Positions 52,078-61,768 of a stretch of DNA of 64,000 bases are shown here, in pieces. The stretch covers positions 124,001 through 188,000 of the forward strand of contig CAXXGT010000013.1 in the NCBI GenBank assembly GCA_963664045.2, read 5' to 3'. A program made the translations under genes and the position numbers. The notes beneath the pieces are model-generated. The model was given only the letters and a program-made list of their open reading frames with translations, ran no database searches and had not been told where the DNA came from. Every line of letters starts with the position of its first letter. The stretch's first letter is position 1. Origin of the DNA: JAPPHA01 sp963664045. Its GTDB lineage: Bacteria > Pseudomonadota > Alphaproteobacteria > Rhodobacterales > Rhodobacteraceae.

Positions 52078-53586
52078 ATGATTCAGTTTGGAAAACAACC
52101 ACTTCTTGTCATTATCGCCATGGTGGCAGCCGTAACCATGTATGTTCCGATGCTCCACGCCGCATGGCTCGAAATGTGGCCGGTTGCACGGTCGTTCCTT
52201 TACCACGGCACATTTTTCCTGCTTGTCACCTTCATGATCGCTCTGGCGGTGGACGGCCGTAATCGCCGTCGTTCGCCTGACGTTCCACTGTTCGAAGTCC
52301 TGTTGGCCTACCTTCTGCTTCCGGCGCTCCTGGGAGCACCGCTTGCACACCTTTCTCCCTCGATTGGGCTGCTCGATGCCTATTTCGAAATGCTGTCATG
52401 CCTGACGACGACTGGAATGACGCAATTCGGCGAACCGGGCGAGCTCGCCGAACCTCTCCATCTCTGGCGATCGCTCGTCGGATGGATGGGAGGTTTCTTT
52501 ATCGTCGTTGTCGCATTTGCCGTATTTGCACCGCTGAGAATAGGTGGATTTGAAATGCAGGCCGTGGCGCAGGGTTCGACCGTGACAAGCGGTCAGATCG
52601 GATACGCAAACATTTCGGAGAGCATTGCGCGGCGTGCACGGCAAATCGCCCCGATCTACGTCGGAATCACGCTTTGTCTGACCGTGATGCTTACCTTTGT
52701 GGGAGATCGGAACTTCGTGGCACTTACGCATGCCATGTCGGTGATCTCGACCAGCGGCGTATCGCCGGTCGGGGGAATCAAGAATTCCGGAAGCGGGTTC
52801 CTTGGGGAGGTCCTGGTCTTTCTTTTCCTTATTTTCGCCGTATCCCGCCATTGCCTGACTTTCGATCGAACCTTCCGCAACTGGATTGATTTCAAACGCG
52901 ATAGGGAAGCGAATCTTGCCTTATTCTTCGTCGTGGTGATTTCGATCCTGATCGGTGTCAGGGTCCTCGTCGTTTCGATCGACTCCGGTGGGCGCCCGGA
53001 CCCTGACGCCATGTTTCGGTTGCTTTGGGGTTCTGCTTTCACCGTGTTGTCGTTTTTGACCACAACCGGTTTCGAAAGTTCATTCTGGGAAAGTGATCTT
53101 CAGCGACTGACGCCCGAGACCGGGCGGCTGTTGCTCATGGGCCTTGCCTCGGCCGGGGGAGGGGTCGCAACAACAGCGGGTGGGATCAAGCTGCTGAGGA
53201 TTTATGCCGTCTACAAGCAGGGTCGTCGCGAACTGACGAGGCTCGGGTATCCGAATTCTGTGGGCGGAGCCGGTGATCGCGCAAGAATGTTGAGACGGCA
53301 GGGAGCATATGTTGCCTGGATCCTGTTGATGTTGTTCGTCATTGCGCTCGCGTTTTCCATTCTGGCACTCTCTGCGACGGGGATCGAGTTTGAAAGGAGC
53401 TTCGTCCTCGCAGTTGCCGGATTGAGCAACACGGGCCCCCTCGCAACGCTGGCGGGATTCGAAACAACCGGTTTTGTCGAACTGACCAATTCAGCTAAGA
53501 TCATCCTGTGTCTTGTCATGATTGTCGGCAGGCTCGAGGTCCTCGCCGTGTTTTCACTTCTTGGTCACCGATACTGGCGAAAGTGA
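52078..53586 (+). CDS. trkH: Trk potassium channel subunit
   Basis: A 502-residue K+ translocating subunit of the inner membrane. It has the four repeated pore regions of the family, the clearest being LSCLTTTGMTQFGEP, MSVISTSGVSPVGGI, FLTTTGFESSFW and GLSNTGPLATLAG, each with a Gly near the filter, separated by membrane helices. Its partner trkA is 7.2 kb upstream; the two would be neighbours without the tnpB and IS66 insertions. Confidence 0.95.
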   Translation: MIQFGKQPLLVIIAMVAAVTMYVPMLHAAWLEMWPVARSFLYHGTFFLLVTFMIALAVDGRNRRRSPDVPLFEVLLAYLLLPALLGAPLAHLSPSIGLLDAYFEMLSCLTTTGMTQFGEPGELAEPLHLWRSLVGWMGGFFIVVVAFAVFAPLRIGGFEMQAVAQGSTVTSGQIGYANISESIARRARQIAPIYVGITLCLTVMLTFVGDRNFVALTHAMSVISTSGVSPVGGIKNSGSGFLGEVLVFLFLIFAVSRHCLTFDRTFRNWIDFKRDREANLALFFVVVISILIGVRVLVVSIDSGGRPDPDAMFRLLWGSAFTVLSFLTTTGFESSFWESDLQRLTPETGRLLLMGLASAGGGVATTAGGIKLLRIYAVYKQGRRELTRLGYPNSVGGAGDRARMLRRQGAYVAWILLMLFVIALAFSILALSATGIEFERSFVLAVAGLSNTGPLATLAGFETTGFVELTNSAKIILCLVMIVGRLEVLAVFSLLGHRYWRK

Positions 53587-53701
53587 CCACCACACGACCC
53601 GATCTCCGACCTTGCCTGGAAACCGAAAGCCAGAAGGGTTCGTGACACGAATTTCGGCACGTCGCAAACTGCGAAACGCTTTCCCCGAACAGGATACGGT
53701 A

Positions 53702-53737
53702 GGGACTTATATCGATCGGTTGACGGCGCGGTGACGC
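53702..53737 (+). repeat. Imperfect inverted repeat flanking a tnpB copy, left arm
   Basis: The outer part GGGACTTATATCGA and inner TTGACG match the reverse complement of 55115-55149 at most positions. IS200/IS605 elements normally lack terminal inverted repeats, so this pair is unusual. Confidence 0.6.
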
Positions 53738-53896
53738 CGCCTGTTTCCGATCGATTTCACTGGTCGCAGGGATTGGGAATGCCTGATCTGGCCTTGGGTG
53801 ATTCCCCGATACGTCAGGCAGATAGAGTCGTGAGCACGTGACGGGAAACCGGCTTTCCCCGTCACCAAGCGAACCTTGTGCCGAAGGCCCGGTCGC

Positions 53897-55120
53897 ATGA
53901 GCGATACTGGCACACACCGCAACATGATCTACCGGCTTCTGCCTGGATCCAAGGCGAACGCACGGCGCCTGGCAGGACAGGCGGGCGCCTGCCGCTGCGT
54001 CTGGAACGCGATGCTGGCGCAGCACAAAGATGCATTTGAAGTCGCCAAGGCCGCCGATGAAAAGCCACCGTCGGTTTCGTTCTTCTCGCTCGGCAAGGAG
54101 TTCACCAGGCTCCGCACCGCGACGCCGTGGCTCTCAGAATACTCCTTCGCCGTGACCCGGTACTGCCTGAAGTACCAGGCCGATGCCTGGATGATGTTCT
54201 TCACGGGCGACAGGAGTGTGCCCAGGTTCAAGTCGCGCCACGGGACAACCCCGTCCTTCACCATCCCCTGGGATGTCCGCATTGACGGGGACAGGATCGC
54301 CATCCCGAAGATCGGGCACATGCGCATCCGGCGGAAGGGCGGAAACCCCTGTCCTGACGGCAAACCTGTCCAGGCCGTGGTCCGCAAGGAGGCCGGCAAG
54401 TGGTACGTCACCGTCTGCCACGAGGTCGAGGCGGAGGAACGTCCCGACACCGGTGTCTCCGCGGGCGTTGACATGAACGTCCGCCAGGTGGCGGTCGTGG
54501 ACACGAGGGGGGAGGCCGAGATCATCCCCGCGCCCGATACCGGCCGACGTGATGCGAAGATCAGGCGTCACCGGCGCAGGCTCGCCAGACAGCGCAAGGG
54601 ATCACGGCGGCGCATGAGAACCAGGCTCAGGGTGCAGAGGCTCCAGCGAAAGCGGGCCAACAGAAGGGGCAACAACTGGCAGCACAAGACAAGCCGCCGC
54701 ATGGCCAACCGCGCGGGCACGGTGTTTGTCGAGAAGCTCAACACCCGGGGGATGACGCGATCTGCAAGGGGCTCTGTCGACGATCCCGGCACGAACGTGA
54801 AGGCCAAGTCGGGTCTCAACCGGGAAATACTCAACACTGGCCGGCATTCCGTTGAAAATGATGCTCGGTTACAAGTGCGTGGAACTGATCGAGGTCAACC
54901 CTGCATATACCAGCCATTCGTACAACGCCCGCGGGTTCATTGACCCGGAAAACCGGAACGACCGGAATTTCGAATGCGTGGCATGCGCCATGCCGATCGT
55001 GCGAACCTGAATGCGGCCCGCAAAATCTTGGCCTCGGGGACCGGGGCGTCTGCACGGCGAGGGGTGTTGGCGCTGGCCACCCCTGTGCTCCCTGAAACTG
55101 ATCGAAAGCTGGCAGCGTGA
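53897..55120 (+). pseudogene. tnpB: TnpB (IS605/IS1341-type) with frameshifts and lost catalytic residues
   Basis: An OrfB/TnpB frame: NMIYRLLPGSKANARRLAGQ, AGACRCVWNAMLAQHKDAFE, PRFKSRHGTTPSFTIPWDVR, GVDMNVRQVAVVDTRG with the RuvC-I Asp, and VFVEKLNTRGMTRSARG with the RuvC-II Glu. Near 54855 the frame shifts (continuing ENMLGYKCVELIEVNPAYTS), and near 54985 it shifts again to CHADRANLNAARKILASGTG and ends at 55120. In the zinc finger the first Cys pair has become Tyr and Arg (YNARGF), and the RuvC-III Asp position is Asn (ANLNAA). The protein is therefore very probably inactive as an RNA-guided nuclease. Confidence 0.8.
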
Positions 55121-55149
55121 CGCGTCGTCAACCCGTCGATATAAGTCCC
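55115..55149 (-). repeat. Imperfect inverted repeat flanking a tnpB copy, right arm
   Basis: Ends with TCGATATAAGTCCC, the complement of the left arm at 53702. The tnpB stop codon lies in its inner part. Confidence 0.6.
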
Positions 55150-55225
55150 AATAGTCGGTAGCTTGTCGAACCGATCCGTGGCAAGATAAGGGAAGAGGTG
55201 GTCGACCAGCAAAAGGAACCCGGGA

Positions 55226-55513
55226 ATGGGCGACAGGCACGCGCTTCAAGATGTGTTTCTGAACTCGGTCCGCAAGTCCAAATGTCAGGTAACGATATTT
55301 CTGGTCAGCGGTATCAAGCTGCAGGGAACGATTACGTCTTTCGATAATTTCTGCATACTGCTGAGTCGCGACGGTGTCGCGCAACTGGTGTACAAACATG
55401 CGATTTCGACGATCATGCCCTCGCAGAATGTCATCCTCTACAGGAAGAGTGAAGACGATTCGAATTTTGACGGTGACGCAGACCGCGGCGGTAGCGACGA
55501 ACCTGAATCATGA
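55226..55513 (+). CDS. hfq: RNA chaperone Hfq
   Basis: A 95-residue Sm-like protein that pairs small RNAs with mRNAs. Sm1 and Sm2 are visible: ALQDVFLNSVRKSKCQVTIF, LVSGIKLQGTITSFDNFCIL and LVYKHAISTIMPSQNV, with the YKHA signature. The acidic C-terminal tail (SEDDSNFDGDADRGGSDEPE) is 20 residues or so. AAGGA lies about 9 bases upstream of the start. It overlaps hflX by ATGA, as in many alphaproteobacteria. Confidence 0.96.
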   Translation: MGDRHALQDVFLNSVRKSKCQVTIFLVSGIKLQGTITSFDNFCILLSRDGVAQLVYKHAISTIMPSQNVILYRKSEDDSNFDGDADRGGSDEPES

Positions 55514-56802
55514 AAACAGCGGTCCTATTGCCGTATCGTAAGCGGCACGCTGCCGGACGATCGGCAGAGTTGACCCTCAGAGAAGTCGTTTCGCTGGCAG
55601 ACGCGCTGGATCACGACGTTGTTCATGCCGAGACCATAAAGCTGGACTCGATTCATCCCGCGCGGGTGTTTGGACGCGGGCAATGTGAGCGCCTGGGAGT
55701 GTCCCTGAAGGCAGCGGGGGCCGAAATCGCCTTTGTCGGGGCAGAGGTGTCGGCGATCCAGCAACGGACACTCGAACGCCAGTGGGATGTTCGTGTTGTC
55801 GATCGAACGGGCATGATCCTTGAGATCTTTGCGGCTCGGGCACGCACTCGAGAAGGTGTCTTGCAGGTCAAGCTGGCCAGTCTGACGTACCAGAGGTCGC
55901 GTCTGGTGCGTCGCTGGACCCATCTGGAACGCCAGCGAGGCGCGTTGGGTTTCGTCGGAGGGGCCGGCGAATCTCAGATTGAGGCCGACCGCAGGGACAT
56001 CGACAACGCGATCGTTCGGGTTCGACGACGTCTCGATGACGTCCGAAAGACGCGCAGACTGCACCGATCTGCTCGACGTCGACTCGATCATCGTACTGTC
56101 GCAATTGTCGGCTACACCAACGCTGGAAAATCAACGCTCTTCAACCGGTTGACCCGGTCCGAAAATGTTGAATCCGGGGCACTGTTTTCCACGCTGGACA
56201 CCACGGTGCGAAAACTCGATCTTGAAACGGGCCAAACGGTTCTTCTCACCGATACGGTTGGATTCATTTCCGACTTGCCCACCCAGATCGTTGCAGCATT
56301 TCGCGCGACGCTGGAAGAAGTGAAAGACGCCGATGTCATTTTGCACGTTCGCGACCTGACGGATCCTGAATGGATCAGCCAGGCAGAAACGGTTGCCGCG
56401 ACGTTGAACGCAATTGGATTACGCGAGAGCGATTGTCGCCCGACGATCGAGGTCTGGAACAAGCTGGATCGGTTGCCTCCTGAAGAACGCGCCTCAACCC
56501 TGAATGCAGCGGGGCGGGATGATCGCGTCTTTCCGGTTTCCGCAATAGAGGGCGACGGAATCGATGCACTCCTGGCGTGGTTTGAGCATTGGCTGCAGGG
56601 GCGTCGTGACCTCGAAACCCTTCGGTTCGGTTTCGCTGCAGGGCAGCAACGTGCTTGGCTATACGAGCATGACGCCGTTCGTGACGAACGACTGGGCGAA
56701 TTCGGGTTTGAGATCGATGTCTGGTGGTCAAAGGATCTGGCCCGTCGTTTCCGGACACGTTTTCGTGACGATCCTGCCCCGGAAATGACGCACCGGTTGT
56801 GA
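55510..56802 (+). CDS. hflX: Ribosome-associated GTPase HflX
   Basis: A 430-residue GTPase that splits stalled ribosomes. The N-terminal HflX domain (LDSIHPARVFGRGQCERLGV; VRVVDRTGMILEIFAARART; GFVGGAGESQIEADRR) is followed by a coiled region and the G domain: G1 GYTNAGKST, G3 DTVGFISDLP, G4 WNKLDR. A C-terminal beta domain completes it. Length is normal. Coupled to hfq. Confidence 0.95.
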   Translation: MKTAVLLPYRKRHAAGRSAELTLREVVSLADALDHDVVHAETIKLDSIHPARVFGRGQCERLGVSLKAAGAEIAFVGAEVSAIQQRTLERQWDVRVVDRTGMILEIFAARARTREGVLQVKLASLTYQRSRLVRRWTHLERQRGALGFVGGAGESQIEADRRDIDNAIVRVRRRLDDVRKTRRLHRSARRRLDHRTVAIVGYTNAGKSTLFNRLTRSENVESGALFSTLDTTVRKLDLETGQTVLLTDTVGFISDLPTQIVAAFRATLEEVKDADVILHVRDLTDPEWISQAETVAATLNAIGLRESDCRPTIEVWNKLDRLPPEERASTLNAAGRDDRVFPVSAIEGDGIDALLAWFEHWLQGRRDLETLRFGFAAGQQRAWLYEHDAVRDERLGEFGFEIDVWWSKDLARRFRTRFRDDPAPEMTHRL

Positions 56803-56917
56803 GCGGTCGTTACGGGTTCGTTCCGATCCAGCCCGGCGGCGAACCCGGAGATCTCTGTGGATTGCAAAAACTACCCGATCGTTTGCGATGGGGCGTTTTT
56901 GGAATTGACCGGGAAAC

Positions 56918-59392
56918 CTATGACTCGGTCCCACGCAACCAGGTGACTCCGACGGCACCCGAACGGACGTAGGAATCGTCGAGGGACATGGTGATGTATT
57001 CACCACGGCGCCAAAGCTGGGCAAGGTCGTCGTAGTGGCGAGACAACGGGTGACCGGACTGTCCCGTGGAGATGATGTAGAGCGAGTTGTCGGGATCCGA
57101 AAAGTCCACGACTACCCTCAGTCCTGCTGCCAGCACGCTGGCATACGGGTCGTCACCGCTCCATGTCATTCCACCTCTTTGGAGGGTGTTCTCGCCGCCT
57201 GACGACTCAATGCGAATATTGGACAACCATGATAGCACCGGTATCTCTCCAAGGACTTCGTGGTCGTGCCGGGCGACGTGGGCAGTCCCCCACCTCCACG
57301 CTTCCACGTTCTGTCCGTATTTCCCGGATAGCTCGACGATAGCCTCAACCAGAGCCCGGCCGGCGATTTCGTCACAGGTCTCGACCCGGGTCGACTGGCG
57401 AATGTCACACCACCATGCCGCGCCGTCGACGTCGCGAAAGACGCGCTCTATGAAGACCGGCGATGGTCGAGAAAATTGGTCGGCCAGTTCGCCAAGTTCA
57501 TCAGTGATCAACAACTTCTGAAGATGCCGCATCCAGGCAACATAAATTAGGGGAGTTGGTTCATGCCTGTTCATCTCGCCGTTCCACCGGGCTAGCCGGT
57601 CGAGGGCATCGCGTCGAAGCATCAGGCGGGACCTCGACGGATCCGGCGGGTCCGAGTACCAGAGGTTGCGACCAACAAGGGGCAGGAGTGATCTGGCGGT
57701 GAATGACACAACGTCAAGTTGCGCGTCGACGAAGCTTTTGCGGGTGTGAACACGCCTTTCGTTGAGGAGGCGTTCCAGGCGTTCAATCCGTTGTGAATCT
57801 CCCCAGTCGAAGCTGAGATGAAACGGAAACCGCGCGTTGGTTGTGCCGTTGTTGGTATTGGCCACGATGCCGCTTTCGGGATTGAGAACATACGGGTGAC
57901 TCGAGAAAGGCAGATACCCCTGCCAATGGTTTTGGGGGAGCCAACCCGGTGACGGAATACGCCCCTGGCTGGTGTGATCCGGTCGGCGCCATGGCAAGGC
58001 GCCGATTGTTTGCAGCGCGATCGAGTCCTTTTCCGCGACAATCAAATTCAATGCAGGTGCCTTGAAGAGTTTTCCCGCTGCTCGGGCTTCGCCGATTGAT
58101 CGCGCGTGCATCAGGTTGATCGCAGCGTTCATCGATCTGTCGTCGATGTCCAGGGCCGTCCACCGGACGGTCGCCGCGTGGTTTTCCGGGACTAATCCAT
58201 TCAGTCCGAACAGTCCCCCGTGGACGACCGGTCCCCGGTTCGACCAGTAAAGATCGAGCGTCCGGGCCTGGTCGCCGCCAACTCCGATTTCGGTGCTTAC
58301 CTTCCGAAAGGGAATGAAACCGTCTTCTGTCAGGTATTCTTCAGGATTGTCCGGATTGAGTTTCTCGATATACACATCAAGATCGTCGACATAGGCACTG
58401 GTAATTCCCCACGCGATGTGCCGATTGCGGCCGACAAGTATCGCGGGGATTCCGGGAATCGTTCCTCCAATGACGCTGTTTTCGGAAAATTCCAGGCGTG
58501 CCAGCATCCAGATCCCGGGAGCGCTGAGTCCAAGGTGCGGGTCTGCGGCAAAGAGTGCGGCTCCGGTCACTGATCGTTTGGGCAGTGCGGCCCACGCATT
58601 CGATGCTCCGGCGAGGCCAGGTTGCGGCAAGGGCATCAGAAATCCGGTTTTGACGGTGGACCCCGGGGGTGTTGGATTGGTGTTGATGGAAGCCCGGCCG
58701 ATCATCGGCAAGGCGGGCAGGGACGTCACGCCCCGGCCGGGTGAATCGGGAAGTATGTCAGCTACTCGATCGGCATCCAGCACAAAGGAAACCAGTGATC
58801 GGGAAATCTCGGATTGGAGTTGGGTATTGAGACGAAGTGCCATCAGGCGAACGAGGGCGAGGCTGTCGGCCGGTGTCCAAAGTGCAACTTCAGTTCCGAA
58901 AAGGAAAAACTCTGGCGCTCCCCTGCCCAGCGCCTCTCGATTGATCACATCCAGCCACGCGTTCACGCCATTGGAATAGGCCTCCAGTGCGGACTTGGTT
59001 CTTTCCGACTGATGTTTGAGTGACTGGACCGCAAGATCATAAATGGCCAGTTGTCGCATCAGGACGTCGGTTTCGATCGTTCTGCTGCCGAACAGTTCGG
59101 AGAGTCGTCCTTGCGCGGCGCGGCGCATCAGGACCATTTGCCAGAGACGATCCTGCGCGTGGACATATCCGAGCGAAAAAAAAGCGTCGGCGGCATTGGC
59201 CGCGAAAACATGTGGTACCGCGTGTGCGTCGCGAACGATTTCCACGTCGGTCGCGAGTCCCGGAACCCGTAGGTCCGCATCATAGTTTGGTACCGACCGA
59301 ACTGCCAGAATGTAGGATGCCACAGCCGTGAGAAAAATGAGGCCCACAAGAACAATGGTTGCCCGAAAAAGCCAACGGAACAGGGTTCTCAA
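56918..59392 (-). CDS. Penicillin acylase-family (Ntn) hydrolase
   Basis: An 824-residue member of the penicillin acylase family, which cleaves acyl amides such as penicillins or N-acyl-homoserine lactones. An N-terminal membrane segment (ATIVLVGLIFLTAVASYILA) works as signal or anchor. The alpha-chain signature VEIVRDAHAVPHVFAANAAD and DRLWQMVLMRRAAQGRLSEL is followed by the self-cleavage site GASNAWAALPKRS, with the nucleophile Ser near residue 263. The beta chain has GIPAILVGRNRHIAWGITSA with the family Asn/Arg region. The precursor is presumably processed in the periplasm. It converges with hflX. The substrate is unknown; quorum-signal degradation is one possibility. Confidence 0.88.
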   Translation of the reverse strand: MRTLFRWLFRATIVLVGLIFLTAVASYILAVRSVPNYDADLRVPGLATDVEIVRDAHAVPHVFAANAADAFFSLGYVHAQDRLWQMVLMRRAAQGRLSELFGSRTIETDVLMRQLAIYDLAVQSLKHQSERTKSALEAYSNGVNAWLDVINREALGRGAPEFFLFGTEVALWTPADSLALVRLMALRLNTQLQSEISRSLVSFVLDADRVADILPDSPGRGVTSLPALPMIGRASINTNPTPPGSTVKTGFLMPLPQPGLAGASNAWAALPKRSVTGAALFAADPHLGLSAPGIWMLARLEFSENSVIGGTIPGIPAILVGRNRHIAWGITSAYVDDLDVYIEKLNPDNPEEYLTEDGFIPFRKVSTEIGVGGDQARTLDLYWSNRGPVVHGGLFGLNGLVPENHAATVRWTALDIDDRSMNAAINLMHARSIGEARAAGKLFKAPALNLIVAEKDSIALQTIGALPWRRPDHTSQGRIPSPGWLPQNHWQGYLPFSSHPYVLNPESGIVANTNNGTTNARFPFHLSFDWGDSQRIERLERLLNERRVHTRKSFVDAQLDVVSFTARSLLPLVGRNLWYSDPPDPSRSRLMLRRDALDRLARWNGEMNRHEPTPLIYVAWMRHLQKLLITDELGELADQFSRPSPVFIERVFRDVDGAAWWCDIRQSTRVETCDEIAGRALVEAIVELSGKYGQNVEAWRWGTAHVARHDHEVLGEIPVLSWLSNIRIESSGGENTLQRGGMTWSGDDPYASVLAAGLRVVVDFSDPDNSLYIISTGQSGHPLSRHYDDLAQLWRRGEYITMSLDDSYVRSGAVGVTWLRGTES

Positions 59393-59472
59393 AGCCTCGC
59401 TCCCGTATTGACCTCATCGGCAAGAGGGTCCAAGTCAGCCAAACGAATTACATTTGGCATATGAGGTCAAGC

Positions 59473-60363
59473 ATGGCTGAAGTCGCATTTATCGGATTGG
59501 GCGTCATGGGGTATCCGATGGCCGGACACCTGCAGGCAAAGGGCCACTCTGTCACAGTATACAATCGGACCCGGTCGAAGGCCAATGCGTGGTGCCGGCA
59601 GCACGGGGGACGATTGGCCGAGACGCCTGCCGCGGCAGCGTCCGGGGCAGAGGTGGTCTTTACCTGCGTGGGCAACGATAACGACATCCGGTCAGTCACC
59701 ATGGGCCCGGACGGCGCGTTGAAGACCATGGGTCCGTCACAGGTTCTGGTCGACCATACGACGGCATCGGCAATTGTTGCGCGAGAACTGAGTCGTGCCG
59801 CCGCCGCCGCAGGATCCGGATTTGTCGATGCACCGGTATCGGGCGGGCAGGCCGGCGCGGAAAACGGCGTTTTGACGGTAATGTGCGGAGGCGACGAGGG
59901 AACCTACAAGAAGGTCGAAGGCCTGATCGGCTGCTACGCGAGGTCGTGCAAGCTTCTGGGAGATACCGGTTCCGGTCAGTTGACAAAGATGGTCAACCAG
60001 ATCTGCATTGCCGGACTTTTGCAGGGTCTTTCTGAGGGATTGAATTTCGCCGACAAGGCCGGCCTCGACGGTCGGGCCGTGCTCGACGTGATATCGAAGG
60101 GAGCTGCGGGTTCGTGGCAGATGGAGAACCGCGGCGTCACGATGCTCGACGACCAGTTTGAATTCGGATTTGCCGTTGACTGGATGCGAAAGGACCTCGC
60201 GATTTGTCTTGGCGAGGCCGAACAGAACGGGGCCAGCCTTCCTGTTACTTCTCTGATAGACCAGTTCTACAAGGACGTTCAGAAGTTGGGAGGGGGGCGT
60301 TGGGACACGTCCAGTCTGATCCGCAGGTTGCGTTCCATTGACGAGGGAGGTCATGAAACCTGA
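59473..60363 (+). CDS. Beta-hydroxyacid dehydrogenase (3-hydroxyisobutyrate type)
   Basis: A 296-residue NAD(P)-dependent dehydrogenase. The Rossmann motif VAFIGLGVMGYPMAGHLQAK starts at residue 4. FVDAPVSGGQAGAENGVLTV is the substrate-binding stretch, and the catalytic Lys is in GSGQLTKMVNQICIAGLLQG. Family members act on 3-hydroxyisobutyrate, tartronate semialdehyde or related acids. The ATG at 59473 has GAGG 8 bases upstream; ATG 59461 adds four residues. It overlaps rpe by 11 bp. Confidence 0.9.
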   Translation: MAEVAFIGLGVMGYPMAGHLQAKGHSVTVYNRTRSKANAWCRQHGGRLAETPAAAASGAEVVFTCVGNDNDIRSVTMGPDGALKTMGPSQVLVDHTTASAIVARELSRAAAAAGSGFVDAPVSGGQAGAENGVLTVMCGGDEGTYKKVEGLIGCYARSCKLLGDTGSGQLTKMVNQICIAGLLQGLSEGLNFADKAGLDGRAVLDVISKGAAGSWQMENRGVTMLDDQFEFGFAVDWMRKDLAICLGEAEQNGASLPVTSLIDQFYKDVQKLGGGRWDTSSLIRRLRSIDEGGHET

Positions 60364-61042
60364 ATTTGATTCGTCACGACCTGTCCGGGTGGCGCCATCA
60401 ATCCTGTCCGCAGACTTTTCCCGGCTTGGCGAGGAAATTGTCGCCCTGGAAGACCAGGGTGCAGACTGGATTCACGTTGATCCGATGGATGGACATTTCG
60501 TCCCCAATCTGACGATCGGTCCAAGTGTCGTCGCGGCGATACGTCCTTATGTCCGGACCGTGCTCGACGTTCATTTGATGATTTCGCCGGTTGATCCGTT
60601 CATCGAGGCGTTTTCGACCGCGGGCGCTGACATCATGACCGTACACGCGGAAGCGGGTCCTCATCTTGACCGGACGCTGCGTCGAACCCGCGAACTGGGT
60701 TGCAAGGCCGGGGTCGCGTTGAATATCTCGACGCCGTTGTCGGTCATCGAGTATTGCCTGGACCAGATCGACCTGTTGCTGGTCATGACGATCAATCCGG
60801 GGTTTGGCGGCCAGGCATTTGCCTATCCTGTCCTGGAAAAGATCCGGTCTGCGCGAGAAATGATCGGGGATCGGCCGATTTGGCTGGAAGTAGACGGGGG
60901 AATTGACGCGACTACGGCACCACTGTGTGTGGAGGCCGGGGCGGACATACTGGTCGCAGGATCGTCAGTATTCAGAGACGGCGACAGGACGTTCTATGGA
61001 GCCAACATTGCCGAGATCAGATCAGCGTGCAACTCTCGGTGA
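60353..61042 (+). CDS. rpe: Ribulose-phosphate 3-epimerase
   Basis: A 229-residue TIM-barrel epimerase of the pentose phosphate pathway (ribulose 5-phosphate to xylulose 5-phosphate). Conserved stretches are VAPSILSADFSRLGEE, WIHVDPMDGHFVPNLTIGP with metal-binding His and Asp, DVHLMI, LLLVMTINPGFGGQAF and EVDGGIDATTAPLCVEAGAD. The chosen ATG lies inside the end of the previous gene; an upstream TTG 60338 would add five residues. Confidence 0.95.
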   Translation: MKPEFDSSRPVRVAPSILSADFSRLGEEIVALEDQGADWIHVDPMDGHFVPNLTIGPSVVAAIRPYVRTVLDVHLMISPVDPFIEAFSTAGADIMTVHAEAGPHLDRTLRRTRELGCKAGVALNISTPLSVIEYCLDQIDLLLVMTINPGFGGQAFAYPVLEKIRSAREMIGDRPIWLEVDGGIDATTAPLCVEAGADILVAGSSVFRDGDRTFYGANIAEIRSACNSR

Positions 61043-61597
61043 TCAACGGGCGATTCGCGAGAACTTCCCGCCTTCGATTGCTGTTCCGAACAGCACCCCT
61101 GTCTTGGTTACGCTCAGACTGTAGACGCCCCGTCTGTGTGTTTCCGAACTGACGGCGAAACTGTTGGATTTATCGATGACAGTAAATTCCAGGTCGGCAC
61201 CGACTGCCCATCCGTCACGTCCGCGAAACCGCCGGAGACTGCCGTCATCCAGGAAGAACAGGAAGTGGTTTACGGACTGGACGCCGATTTTGAAGCCGAC
61301 CGAACCGGCAGCAAATGAATAGTAGTCGACCGGAATCTGATCGATCAGAAGCGCCCCTTCACCATACATTCCACCGACGATCAAGCTGGCTTCCCTGACT
61401 TCCGGAATGACCAGAAGACCTGTCGATCGTTCCATGATTGATTTCGTGAAAGGGTATTTGGTTTCCATCTCGTCGATGGCAATTTCGACTTCTTGGTTGA
61501 TCAGGACGCTGGCGTTTCGGTCTGTTCCACCAGCACAGGCGCTGGTCAGAATTGCACCTCCGGCGACGAGGAAGTTCCGGCGACTGATGTCGATCAT
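61043..61597 (-). CDS. SYLF/Ysc84-domain lipoprotein
   Basis: A 184-residue protein of the SYLF (Ysc84) family, linked to lipid or membrane binding. The N-terminus SRRNFLVAGGAILTSACAGG combines a twin-arginine-like motif with a lipobox (TSAC), so it is probably a lipoprotein. The SYLF core follows: TGLLVIPEVREASLIVGGMY, GEGALLID, FLDDGSLRRFRGRDGWAVGA, KTGVLFGTAIEGGKFS. It is convergent with rpe, the stop codons being adjacent. Confidence 0.88.
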   Translation of the reverse strand: MIDISRRNFLVAGGAILTSACAGGTDRNASVLINQEVEIAIDEMETKYPFTKSIMERSTGLLVIPEVREASLIVGGMYGEGALLIDQIPVDYYSFAAGSVGFKIGVQSVNHFLFFLDDGSLRRFRGRDGWAVGADLEFTVIDKSNSFAVSSETHRRGVYSLSVTKTGVLFGTAIEGGKFSRIAR

Positions 61598-61742
61598 GGG
61601 AGTTACCTGCGAATCTGCTCGTTTCTTTTTTTTGCCAGTTTACACGATTTCTGGCCTGATGTCATCCGCCGGTCTGAAATTTTGTCGATAACAAGCCGTA
61701 TATCCGCTGCAGGTAACAAGCCATCTGTCCGGTTCTAGGATG

Positions 61743-61760
61743 GCTCCCAAAACTGGGAGC
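61743..61760. repeat. Hairpin just upstream of a transposase start
   Basis: GCTCCCA-AAAC-TGGGAGC is a perfect 7-bp stem with a 4-base loop, ending 8 bp before the transposase ATG. It may be part of the IS end or may limit translation. Confidence 0.5.
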
Positions 61761-61768
61761 AGAGAATC

